Source: Porogramme epimiltina
Taxonomy: Eukaryota; Basidiomycota; Agaricomycetes; Polyporales; Polyporaceae
Assembly (NCBI GenBank): GCA_900155495.1
Contig: FTLJ01000391.1
Span: forward strand, 1 to 64,000
Direction of reading: 5' to 3'
Length of the DNA stretch: 64,000 nucleotides
In this document: positions 47,991 to 59,186 of the stretch, piece after piece
How positions within the stretch are numbered: the stretch's first letter is position 1
How the letters are laid out: the number at the start of each line of letters is the position of its first letter
Program-made: the position numbers and the translations under genes
Notes under the pieces: model-generated
The model's input: the letters and a program-made list of their open reading frames with translations, nothing else
Databases searched by the model: none
What the model was told of the DNA's origin: nothing

Positions 47991-50139
47991 ATGAGCGGAC
48001 TCCTCTACTTCCACATTGCGCTGGACGACACCTTTGGGGCGATGATTGTTGCCGGATTCTCGAGCACTGTGTGGGTACATCCAACATCGAGGCCGTTCCT
48101 CCAGTCCTAATCTCAGCCTATCAGCCTCTATGGCACGGTGCTGCACCAGTCCTACAGATACGCCCGCGCACATTCCACCGATGACCTACTTATACGCATC
48201 CTTGTACGTCCACCCCTTGTGCCCACACATAAGTACAAATACTGAGTTTGTTCACGATAAGGTATCTACAATCTTGTGGGTGTCCTGAGCTCGCACACTC
48301 TGTTTGGACTACGTTTAAAGCACACCCAGTGCATTTCAGACGTGGGAGATGGTTCTCATAATTCATACAAGGTATGTCCGGCTCGAGTCTCCGCAAGATA
48401 CAATGGAGTGATGTGGTCCATAGTTACATATTCCTAATCAAGAATTTCGTCAACATTGCGAAGTTGGGAAAACCAGTCTGGTACTCTTTTCCGTATGCAT
48501 GTACAGGTAGTACGTGCTCAACAATCTTTTCAGGTCACTTCAGGTATCGTCGTATTCTGAACAAGGTGTAAAAGGCTAATTCCCTCTTCCAAGCTTATCT
48601 ACCTTTGCGGAGTACGTACGCTAATCAGTAATCCATAATCTCCCTTCCTTCAGCCTCATCTCATACTACTCAGGCTGGCGCTACTATCACTGCTCAAATG
48701 TATGTCTCTCTTCTCTCTCTTCTTACCTTAACTGAAATATCTTCGCTAGTTTCTTCGCTTGTCGAGTGGCAAAGAGTGGGATTTCCCTTGATGTTTCCGT
48801 ACAATTTGTCCTTACAACCCAGCAGTGTCCGCCAAGTACAGGGCAGCGGCTGCAGTGACAGTGAGTCTGTTATCAACCGCTTCGGCATGAGCCTGACGAC
48901 ACACGTAGGCTCTGCTCTTCTCCGCCAAACTAGGTGATAAAACCCAAGAAATCTTGCTATCGTTGAGTAACTGACTGACTCCGCGGGACTGTAGGAATCA
49001 GTGTTCGTGAGTGAACTCATATCACACGCCAGACAGTTGCTCACCGCATCGGGAAGTAATAACAATCAAAGCGTACGTTACAAAGCTCGTAAAACGTGCC
49101 TTAACATCAACTTCCTGCCGTCTGTTATAGGTTTACATCTGATAATTTGGATTTCTTGCTACATGATCTGGTAAGGAATGATGCATGTACAGATGTAGAA
49201 GCATTTAGGTTCACATTTTACCTAGTCACTAGTTGCATCATCCTCTAGTGTGGGGCTGCTTGCAGACCTCGTTCTCACTATCTCCCTTCTCAGTGTGTTG
49301 CGTCGCAGCAGCGGGAAGTGTACTGTGTATGAAACCACTGGCGCCCCTCAGCATCGACTTAACTGACATGGGATTCAGTAAAAAAGAGACCGGGCTCGAT
49401 AAGTTCATGATCTATGTTGTAAACACAGGCCAGTGATATTGTGTTAGCTGCGATGCCGGACACTAACGTTCACTCAGGCGTCATTATTGTGTTAGTTTTA
49501 TGGACACTTTGACGACTGCACACAAACTTATCTGCAAAATCTAGCATCGGGGATTTGCTAACCCTAATTCTTGTAAGCCGCATAACTCTTCACATCTATA
49601 CCAGTTCAACATGCACCTCTAGGTATGCGCCCTCCCAAATACACTGTGGTGGACTATTCCGAGCATGTGTACGACTCGACGTGAGTACTCAATGCCTATT
49701 TTATTATAGTAGTGATTAAGCGTATTATTTAGTGTGCGCGAACACCCTCTTCAGCGTGTCCGTCTCTCCTCTCGATTCATTTGTTTTCGAGCAACACTGA
49801 CGGGGCACGCACAGCCTGAATTCGCGCAGGTTCTACGTCGCACAGGAGCGCTGTATGCTCAACGCCACCACACTCGGCCGACATGCCATCACACGCGCTC
49901 ACCGTCTCGCGACGATCGAGCGATGGAACCTCCCTATAGTACGTCTTCGTCTTGCAGAGAGTCTCAAAAAGTGCGCCACTAACAGGTGTCCCAACGGGAC
50001 ACGCAACGTTTCTCAGGTGGCGGAGGAAGCACCGCCAGATATCATAGACATAAAGGTCACCACAGAAGTCGAAGGCGAGGCCGAAGGCACATCAAGCGTG
50101 GAAGGCTGTGCTACTAAGATACATCTCGAGTCTGCTTAG
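47991..50139 (+). CDS. DUF6534 multi-pass membrane protein (gene E)
   Basis: Start MSGLLYFHIALDDTFGAM then IVAGFSSTV (TM1). Exon 2 (48122 to about 48203) gives LYGTVLHQSYRYARAHSTDD. Later exons: SAKYRAAAAVT, ALLFSAKL, a GISVF microexon, LASSSSVGLLADLVLTIS with SVLRRSSG, KETGLDKFMIYVVNTG, CANTLFSVS, LNATTLGRHAITRAHRLA and TIERWNLP. The tail is IDIKVTTEVEGEAEGTS, ending HLESA at 50139. The tail groups it with genes A and C. The exon around 49,624-49,680 does not match the family cleanly and may be altered. The exons between 48,210 and 48,820 could not be placed. It is head-to-head with MFS4. Confidence 0.7.
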
Positions 50140-50642
50140 CACAACGCGGTGAATGGCGAGCGGCGGCTTTGTTGGGTGGTGTCGAGTGGCTTATGAGCCT
50201 CAACGATTACGTATATATTTATTCATTCTGCAAGGCAGGTTCTCGAGATGCTAGCTAGTCTTACGGTATACAATTCTGGAGGCAACAAAGAGTCTGTGTC
50301 TTGTGCGCCAAGATGAAGTACCACTACGTCCTGAAACCGAGCGAGTCAGACTCTGGAATGATACATAACAGTGAGGTATTGAGATAAAATTTATATTTGT
50401 ACACGTATTAGCAAAAGCGGGCGTGCCGACCATGTCCGAGGAACTGGTAAGTCAAACAGTAAAACGAGAACTACATACAAGAAAGCGTGTCCATAAAAGT
50501 AAATGTTAGCGCGGGAATAGTGCCTCATGCGATGCGCTCAGCCGAAAGGCATCCCAGCCACTTCTAAGCAGTGCCTACAGGGCCGCATTATATAATGTTT
50601 GTAATGCAGAAGCATATCTACATCAGTAACAAAAATGATCGG

Positions 50643-51190
50643 TACATCATAACCACACCTCGCCTCGCCATTAAGATTGGGAGAGGCCGCAGGGTGCGTT
50701 CGGGCGCCGGGACAGCCCATCGTTCGTCCATGTCGGAGCTCAATCTCCGCATGAAGGACAGGAGAGCACGCCCACGACGGATACGCCTATCGTGATGTAC
50801 CACGGGCCGCACGCCGCGCGCGCGCAAATGCCTGCCGCACCACTGTCCTCAGCAGGCATGCCAAGCCAGGTATCTCCGGGATCAAATTTCAAAGTTGGAG
50901 CGCAGGCAGTCTCGGCGCCCTACTGGGTGCACGTGCGTCGACGTCGGTCAGCTCCAGCAGCAGGTCGGGCTGCAGCACTGTTCAAGACCACCGTCTCACC
51001 GATTTCGACGCCGAATGTTTGCGGCGGAGGAGGAGAGGGGGTCATCGGGGTCTGCAATAGGTAGAAGGCAGAGGAGGGGTGCACCTGAGGCCTGTAAGAG
51101 GTGCAGCACAAAGGTGTCGAAGACAAGCGCGTGGGGGCCGCCAGTGACGGGTAGTGCGACCTTGGGGTGTGTGACGCACGTTTCCCATCT
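50643..51190 (-). pseudogene. MFS transporter 3' fragment (decayed) 1
   Basis: On the minus strand, VTGGPHALVFDTFVLHLLQ matches the ISNNAHALAFHIFLRRFAQ exon of the intact MFS genes. TFGVEIGETVVLNS matches TFGIAIGGTIIQNV. VWYITIGVSVVGVLSC, then after a frameshift RLSSDMDERWAV, matches VWRVMIGISGVGLLSC to DMDERW. The order is preserved but frames are broken and everything 5' is missing. It lies just upstream of DUF6534 gene F on the opposite strand, in the position an intact MFS gene holds next to gene E. Confidence 0.75.
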
Positions 51191-52111
51191 CTTCATGCGA
51201 CTTGTTTTCTACTGAGACAGCGTTTAGGCCGAGACAGATGCGACTTTGGAGGTATTAGAGTATAGGCATCAAGACCTAATGGCCGCGGCGCTCGACGCTT
51301 GTTGGGCTTCCGCCAGAAGTCAGAATAAGCGCTAGCGCCTGGTCACATGACTGCTTACAGGCTTCGATTTTGCTTATATCGTACGTCCTACGCAGGTGTG
51401 GGACGGTAGCAACCAACGGCTTCATGCCTGATGGCGTGTAGTATGTAGAATCCGGTGCGTATAGTTGTAGGTACCCTCAAGAATATGCTTCCCTCCCTAA
51501 CTATCATCTACTTGTGATACGTCATTAGTCAGCGCTTTGGCGCGCTGAAGAACTGAGGTCCGGGAGACTGTCGGCCGCTCCTGCGCCGCTCGACATACTT
51601 ATGGAAGGCAATGATTGGATCCCGCTTGAGCGTTTCGTTGCCAATATTGGACAGTAGGATGTTCAAACAGTATTTATTGCTCCCGACGCGATCCCTCGTG
51701 GTGATGCCGGTACTAACACCCCCGTTACACGCACCGGCTCCGTGTCCGATCTCCCCGATTTAGATGCGAACGCAAAGATCATTGCGGTTTTGCAGCGTCA
51801 TTCAATGCTAGCCGTCCTTCCTCTCCTCTGCTACATCAACGTTAGTCTTAATGATTCTTGCATATGCCCTCATGGTGGGTCAGTAGCTTTACGCCCACTG
51901 ATAACAAGACTTGCAATCGCGTGCAGGCTTATCCCGACCAACCGGACGTTGCGCCCTCTCGGGTACCCTAGATCATTGCCACCGGTGGCTCCGTCTCCGG
52001 TGGAGAGTTCTGTGAACTCAATGTGGGTCTATATCCGTATACACCTCGGCGTCCACCACGTAGGCATAGCTCCTCCTTCCCGCGTAGGTTCCTCTGACCA
52101 CTTCCGACCTC

Positions 52112-54136
52112 ATGGCCGTCGTTCAACCTGCTCAATTCCTGGGAGGACTGTTGCTGGAGCTCATGTTCTCGTGTATGTGAGTACCTAGAATCTGAAAATA
52201 AACTGCTTTTGTGCGGCTGTTTACGCCTGATCTTCACCAAGGTTATATGGAATAACTACCCTGCAAGCCTTCATATATTACCAGACATATCCCGATGATC
52301 AGAATTTGTTGAAGTTCTCGGTGCGTAGTTACCCCGTACGTGGGTCGTATGTACATACAGTTCTCAAGCATAGCCCCAGGTCGCTATCATCTGGTATGTA
52401 AAGGAGCACAGGTCACCAAACGCTGTTACAATCTGGAGACAGGCTTCTGGAGACAGCGCAGACTGCGGCATGCATGAAATATGTATACGCATATCTGATC
52501 AACGGGTTTGGCAACTATGAAAAGCTGCTTGAGGTCGATCCGTATGTTTCTAGACTTCTATCATATTGTTGAGCTGAATACTCAGTGTCCCCTTAGTGGA
52601 GTTGGTGTGGGTGTTGCTTCGATCAAATCTCCAGCTAGTACACTAATGGTAGAGGGCATTCTAGGCATATGTCTTACTTTCAGTAAGTCATTGTGCTAGA
52701 GTAGCTCTATATCCAAGCTAAATGACGCTCTCACTATAAGGTACTCGTCTCACTGTGCGCACAAAGGTAAATTGTCTTTTACGTAGTGTTTCCTTCTGTT
52801 ATCTGAACGATGGTCTATACAGCTACTACATCCGGAGGATTTGGATCAGTATGCCCTCAAGCTGTTTCGCCATAAGTCTCATATGCTGATTGAGTTGTAG
52901 TGAGCAGGAACTCTCTTCTTTTTACTTCCATTTTGGTATGTTTTCACTCCGAAGTGGAGCTTTGTGCTGTGATTGACATTCCTGGACACTCCAGGTAGCA
53001 GTGAATCTAGTGCGAATCGGTAAGCTTTTCACTCAAAATCTATATGATTAACTTTATCTGAAACCAGTTCGGATCTCACAGGGTTTGGCTTTGGTGAATA
53101 AGCTTCCGCAGTCTCGTAACATGACCATACGACACTCATCGCTACTTTTACCCAGGGTCCACTGTACTCTGCTACATCTTTGGAAACTGGGAGACATTGC
53201 AAGATTCTAGAGCTGCGCTGGTAAGGATACACGTAAATCTTAATTCTTACCCCCTACTTAGGAATCTTCGAAACTTTCTTAGATCACCGTCAGCGGCTCT
53301 CTTGGCTGCGGAGCACTTGCTGACCTCCTCGTACCCCTCATACTCACGTTCTATCTGAAGTTCCGAGGAGCGGAGTACCACGAGTATGATGTTGTCCGTG
53401 TTGCCCCTGTGGGAGCGCGCTAACCCAAGTCGCAGGTCTTCGGCTAGCATGATCAACCGGATCCTAGTCTACGCTGTACATACCGGCGCACTCACCGGGT
53501 ACGTTTTCTCGACGATATACCCTGACGTTATCTCAAGCTATCTTCTCAGAGCCGTATCTTTGTCTGCTCTACTATTGGTGCGTAATATTTTCATAATCAT
53601 AGTGACAGATATCGTAATGACACAACACTAGTTTGTGTTTAAGAAGGGCAGCCTCGACTTTCTCGGACTCGTCTCCATTCAGGTCAAGCGTAGGTTTGCT
53701 CTACCACCCGCCCATATGTGCCGCTGCCTATGCTAACTTCCCTAGTGTATGCCAATTCCTTCCTCGGTTCTCTGAACACTAGGGGTTACATGCGGAATGG
53801 TGGCTCCCGTACCTTCGACAGTAGTGCTTGCACTCGTTGCGGGGCAAGATCTCACTTGGTATTCAAGTCAACTGTAAGGTTTGTTATGTGCGCTAGCATC
53901 ACGTGACTCATGGATAGATCATTCTCAGACCCGGCCGCCCTTGTTTGTAGGCGTTTCGCATAGCACAACAATAGAGACAACTCCACCTGTATGTGTTCGC
54001 TGCACGGAAATATCTTGCGAAAGAAGACTGATTCGAATACACTCTATCACAGGACGTCCTCGAGATGAATTCTATGGGAGGTGCGAAGGGAGAGGGTTTG
54101 GGAGAGCCAAGAAGAGGGAGCGAATACGCAGCATGA
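52112..54136 (+). CDS. DUF6534 multi-pass membrane protein (gene F)
   Basis: Start MAVVQPAQFLGGLLLELMFSC, then LYGITTLQAFIYYQTYPDDQ. Further exons: LLETAQTAACMKYVYAYLIN with GFGNYEKLLEVDP, YYIRRIW, VAVNLVRIG, STVLCYIFGNWETLQDSRAA, then ITVSGSLGCGALADLLVPLI with TFYLKFRGAEY, SSASMINRILVYAVHTGALTG, AVSLSALLL, and VYANSFLGSLNTRGYMRNGG, the hallmark C-terminal motif of the family. The tail exons read TRPPLFVGVSHSTTIET and DVLEMNSMGGAKGEG, ending SEYAA. An intron must remove a stop after the FRGAEYHEYD exon (about 53,430); the acceptor AAGTCGCAG fits. Closest paralogue is gene H; F and H form a subgroup with a W-poor second loop. Function unknown. Confidence 0.8.
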
Positions 54137-54469
54137 TACGATACGTGTTATACCCCTACTCCTACGTTTGGTCGATCCTCTTGCAGCCTGAGGGTGCTGA
54201 GGGGGCTGAATACCGGAGAATGCCCCATACCCATAACCAGACAGCACGAACATGTACCGTGCACCTACAACTATATTAGATCGCTACCGATGAATGCAAG
54301 GCCTAGAGCGAAGACATCCCAACTGTACTCTCGGCGAGCCTCGCTTGTAGATCCCTGATGGTAACATCCATTTACGCAGTTCCGAACCGAGGAAAGCACG
54401 CTCAAAGAACACTCATAGACTTTGTTGCATCCAAATAATCCAATAACATTCCCATTGCTTACATACATA

Positions 54470-54712
54470 CATCAAAGATTATGTCACTTCCTCTTCTCCG
54501 CTGCGGATATCCACGTGCGGCGTGCTTCCATTCACCTCGCACCGCCCGCCTCTTCACCAGACTCAAGGAAAGCCGCGGGGTCCCTTTCTGGCCCCTGTAT
54601 GGCCACCGCTCGTCCACATCCTCCCGGAGCTCAATCTCCCGCATGCAGAGACAGGAGAGCAAGCCCACGCCAGACACGCAAATCTTCAAGCAGCTGAGAG
54701 ATGATTGATGAT
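54470..54712 (-). pseudogene. MFS transporter 3' fragment (decayed) 2
   Basis: The minus strand encodes CVSGVGLLSCLCMREIELREDVDERWPYRGQ, matching the last TM and tail start (ISGVGLLSCLLLREVPM then DMDERW) of the MFS paralogues. Nothing else of the gene is found within the next kilobase. It sits upstream and opposite of DUF6534 gene G, with F immediately on its other side. Confidence 0.75.
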
Positions 54713-55903
54713 CATTAGAGTGACGAGGGGGCCCATGTAACGTTGTATTCGTTAGTAGAAGCATAGCTAGGTAGACGGGTGGGCATGCTGGGCTCATCCG
54801 TCCAATGCGCACCTGGTCAGCGACCACTGACAAGCCGCGTATGGCCCGCGTCCCCCGTCGGTGCTTGATACCGTACCAAGGCGCCCGTCGTGCTACGTCA
54901 TTGGGGGATAAATGATAAATCACTATGACTGATCACCCATTTATAATAGTGTCGGCGCTTAAGCCGCTTACAATTCGCTGTATGCTCTATGCTGGCAGGA
55001 GCACTGTGATTACTATCCGCGGCTTGCTCTCCACTAGGCGTAAGTGACAACGGTATCTAACTTACAGCTTCTCCCGCCAAAGTATCCAAACAAGCTCTTC
55101 AGCATCTGATCATCTCAGTCAAACGATGCGCTCACTACACACAGTATAGGCGCGCCGTCGAACAACATTAACTCCTGGCAACCCCCGCGGCCCCAGCCAT
55201 CCTCAATCATGTACGACCCACGCATGATCAAAATCGAGCGGTAAGACCCCTCCGTGGTAGGTCCCATGCTTCTTCTGTCCGGGGCCCCGCGGCTAGCTCC
55301 CGGAGTCACGGAACTTCCGGTGCATCGCACATGGAACTGATTGGGACCGCTTTCTCCGCGCGCGCAGGTGTCAGAGGAGAGCCAGCCGCCGTTATTCGAC
55401 GTCAAGGTGACCATTAAGGTCGGGGACTTGGAGGAGGGGTGGAAGGTAGCGTCAAGAAGCCGCGTCTAGCTCTGTTGCCGTATCTGCGGCGCGGCTCCAT
55501 AAGCCGTGCTATTCTGCAGCCGAGCGCCACGGTGTCTCCTTGGTTGACCGTGATATCACGGCCTGGGCAATACACCACTGTACACAGGACGCTAGGCGTT
55601 GCGCATACACCCTACAGGCTCGGTATCTACTCATTATTAGCTCACCTATTGAGCCGCAGTAGTCGTCGTTCTGACGCTGAGCCGCATCATCCAGCTAACA
55701 TTAGATAAGGTTCTCGGGACACAAGGTGGTCCGAGGTGCCCGGAGCATATGCAGCCACAAGGCACCTGTTTCGTCTGTCGCCGACCGAGCATTTTGCGGC
55801 GTTCAAGCAATAAGCTCTTGGCCCTCAACCAACAACTTCTCCTCCTCACAGAAGGCTCGAGACCTCTATCATCTCCAGTTATATAGCCCTGTTCCTGTCA
55901 ACT
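54713..55903. other. Intergenic stretch upstream of gene G, with a possible tail exon
   Basis: At about 55,367-55,469 an acceptor-like CAG is followed by an open segment coding FDVKVTIKVGDLEEG and a stop, which resembles the DIKVTTEVEGE tails of genes A, C and E. No other DUF6534 exon precedes it. It may be a leftover of a ninth copy. The rest shows nothing recognisable. Confidence 0.3.
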
Positions 55904-58082
55904 ATGCCTCTTTCCCTGAACAACACATACGGCCCCATACTTCTCGGTACATTTGCGGGTCTTTTGTGAGTGCTAGTATCCATCTTTTCCACTGGTAGAT
56001 TCAACGGCCTTGCAGAGTCTACGGGGTGACAATCAATCAGTTGTTCAGTTACCTTTCTCGCTCGTCTCCCGGGAAAGACACCACGTACATTCGAGTTACG
56101 GTGTGTAGCTTACGCTCATCGCCTACTCTATTCTCCCCTCATCCATGTCATGCAGGTCGCAGCTGTGATGTGAGATGCTTCGTACAGCAATCATGCACTG
56201 CCAGATGTTCTCTTACCACCCTCTGGGTAGGATCTTAGAGACGATTCACAGCGCGATTTCCATGCATTCGTGGTGCGTACAACTATGCGCCTATGCCCTT
56301 CAGTGCTATTTATCTCATAGGCTTCCGCTCTCAGCTACTATTACCTGATCTCCAGCTTCTTCACTCCTGAGCGCCTCTACCACGGTGTATGGTGCGTCCC
56401 TTACAGTCATATATTCCCATGCCTTTGGTTGACGTGCTCAATAGGTCTCTAAATGTTAGTTTCTATGCTTTGCTCTAGAATGAGCCATGTACTAACACAG
56501 ACTAACCTCTCAAGATGAACTCTATAGTCACGGTACGCAACGTCAGTTCTCCTGATTCCTTCCTCGTGTATCCTGACGTTCGCGATAGGGTATTTTGATT
56601 GCAGCCTCCCAAAGGTGCGTACATTGGTGGCGAAAACAGTCACCTCCACTTATCAGCATATTCACCCAGTTTTTTTGCTCGTCGACTGTGGCTCAGTGAG
56701 TCTCTGAGAACATCTCGGTTGCACTTATATCTCACCGGTCTCTAGTCAACAGAAGGTTCAGATACCTAGTGGTCATAATTGTGAGCCCACATGGCGCGCT
56801 GCATAATGACCTATTGACTAACTGGATAATCGCAGGGGATTCTTCTCGTCGCAGAGCTCGGTGAGTGCACAACCTTGCGTATCCATTCCCTTCCGTGAAC
56901 TCACGATTACTTAATTAAGGATTCTGTTTCGGTATGTAAACTCGTATTAGACAACTACTGGGATGCACTATGCTCACACCGAAGTCCAGCGACCTCAATC
57001 GAAGCGTTGGTAGTTTGATTCATACAAGAGTTCAGCATTGACGGGATACGCGTTCACCCTTAGGTTCATACAACCAGACCTTGCACACTTCAATAGATAC
57101 TCCGTAAGTATTTAAGACTCTATTCGTACTCTGGGGACTGAGGTGCGACTTTTTTCAGTGGACAGTCTTAGCGACGCTCGGCTGTGCTATTGCAGCGGAC
57201 GGGCTAGTTTGCATCCTCCTTACGACCGTGCTGCTACAGAGCAGGACAGGCTTCAAACCGTGAGGCGGCGTGCTTTTAAAGGGAGTTAGCACGCTGATAC
57301 CTTTAATCAGGACCGACTCCACCATTTCAACTCTTACCATATACACCATCAACACAGGTATAGCTTTTACTCAGGAGTAGTCTCTCACATTATAACCTCA
57401 CGGAGCGCTACAGGGCTCGCTACAGGGTATGTCTAAACAACGACTCAATTTGAGTTTTGTGATCGACCTCGCTTGTAATCAGTATTCTCACTGTCGCCTC
57501 TCTCGTCGTGGTGAGTACAATTTGATGAATTATATGTTGTAACTGACATGGAAGCGTTATAGGGGCTGCTGTATCCTGATACCCTGATCGACGATGCAAT
57601 CAACATGTGCGCTACTAAGTGTAAGCCACCGCCCCTCTCCCGTGTTCTCGGATGCTCACAGCTGCGCCAAGTATATGCAACTTCTCTTCTCGCAGCGTGA
57701 GCACGTTCACTCCTTGCCCATCGAGAGAACAGATCTGATGCGTCGAAAAAGCCTCAACGCTCGTCAATTCTTGTCCGATCAGCCCAGCGCAGGCGGCAAC
57801 GTACTCACTCTCACGCAGACCCGCCAGGGGTCTGTGGCTTTCCGCCAAAACCGTTGTTCGCAAGGCATAACTTCGGGTGACAACTTCTCGTGCGTGTTTC
57901 ATAATGTTTCTCGAGAGCTTGCTTGACGTTCTAGCTTCTACAGTGCTTATGAGTTGGTTCCGATGGAGACTTCTCCTAGGAATCTACTTACACGATCGCA
58001 TCAAGTGAAACAGCCCAGTAACAAAGAGCGTAAGATTGGTTCTCTCGGAAGCATTATATCCACGGAGGAATGGATTGAATAG
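55904..58082 (+). CDS. DUF6534 multi-pass membrane protein (gene G)
   Basis: Start MPLSLNNTYGPILLGTFAGLL, exon 2 VYGVTINQLFSYLSRSSPGK. Then ETIHSAISMHS, YYYLISSFFTPERLYHGVW, ILIAASQ, FFARRLWL, VNRRFRYLVVII, GILLVAELG, a GFCFG microexon (12 nt), ATSIEAL, FIQPDLAHFNRYS, WTVLATLGCAIAADGLVCIL with LQSRTGFKP, TDSTISTLTIYTINTG, GLATG, ILTVASLVV, GLLYPDTLIDDAINMCATK, YATSLLAA, LNARQFLSDQPSAGG and AYELVPMETSPRNLL, ending GSIISTEEWIE. The exon pattern follows genes B and D. At least 15 exons occur in about 2.2 kb. No disabling change was seen, but a few micro-exons are guesses. Function unknown. Confidence 0.8.
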
Positions 58083-59186
58083 TTCTCGCTAATACTATCT
58101 CCTCGAAGATTTATATACTCATATTAGATCTTGCTTTCATGCGCCTATTGTTTACTACCGCAGGAAGTGTATTCGAGACGCAGGCTTCGAAGAATACATA
58201 GTAAAGGCGATGAATTGTAACTGCCAACGGAACGACGGACGAGGCTCACCTGATCAGAAACTCGCCCGTAACGGCGTTTCTGAGCCCGGTGCACGCTGTG
58301 TCGGTCCCGGCGCTCTATAAGGTGACATTACGACCACGTGAACACGATGCTACGTGGAACGCGCCTCGACACCCCAAGGCAAGTTGCAATCTGAATCTTC
58401 CAGAGACTAGGAATTGTTCAAGGGCATCACCTGTAGACTGTTCGGCACAGGGTAGCTTAAAACTACTGGGTAGGGGTGGATCCTCCTCACAAGCTCGTTA
58501 GGCTCGAAGACCTAAAGCATCCGGTGCGCATAGTTCTCGGGAGATCCTTCTGGCATTGACGTTTACCCGCTATCAAGGTACCATCCTTCTGTTTATATGC
58601 GCTGAGAGACTGAGATTCGGGAAGCTTTTGTATCAGGGGATAGTAGATTTTTGCGCTGCTCGGCATCGCTCAAACGAAGATTAGATCCTACTGGCGCGTG
58701 TCGTTTCCAAAATTAGTGCTCAAATAGTTTCTCTCCCAGCCCGACCGGTGATGCTGACATCAACCGCCCAACCACGCGCCCGAACACCATCTTCGGCGAA
58801 GCGATCGCGAAGACCGTCCAGCCGCTAAGCAACTTTTTTTACAACTCATTGTGAGTTCTCAACGCAGCAGTGCTTCCTCTCCTCTATTATATCTACGATC
58901 GTAACCAAATGGCTCACAGCTTCTATGATAGTAGTTCAACAACATCGGATTTGCTCATACCGGGGCGGGTGAGCAGACTTATGCCAACCAACCGGACATT
59001 GCGACCTCCCGGGCACCCTAAATCATTACCTCCGATCGTTTCGCTCCGGATGAACAGCGTTGCAAACTCAATCTGGGCCTATGTTCGTATCCCCTATATC
59101 TGCGGCCACCGCCTGGCCGTATGAGCTCAGCTCTCTCCCTCCACTTTCATCTAGGTCTTGTAGGTTTCTTCGCCGCCATAAGCTTC
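58083..59186. other. Spacer upstream of gene H with a block shared with gene F
   Basis: 58,890-59,100 resembles 51,800-52,040 upstream of gene F: CTTCCTCTCCTCT(A/G)(T/C)TA, then PTNRTLRPxGxPxSLPP in one frame. The similarity implies the tandem duplication included at least 300 nt upstream of the start codons used here. It could be a conserved promoter or an unannotated 5' exon. Confidence 0.45.
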
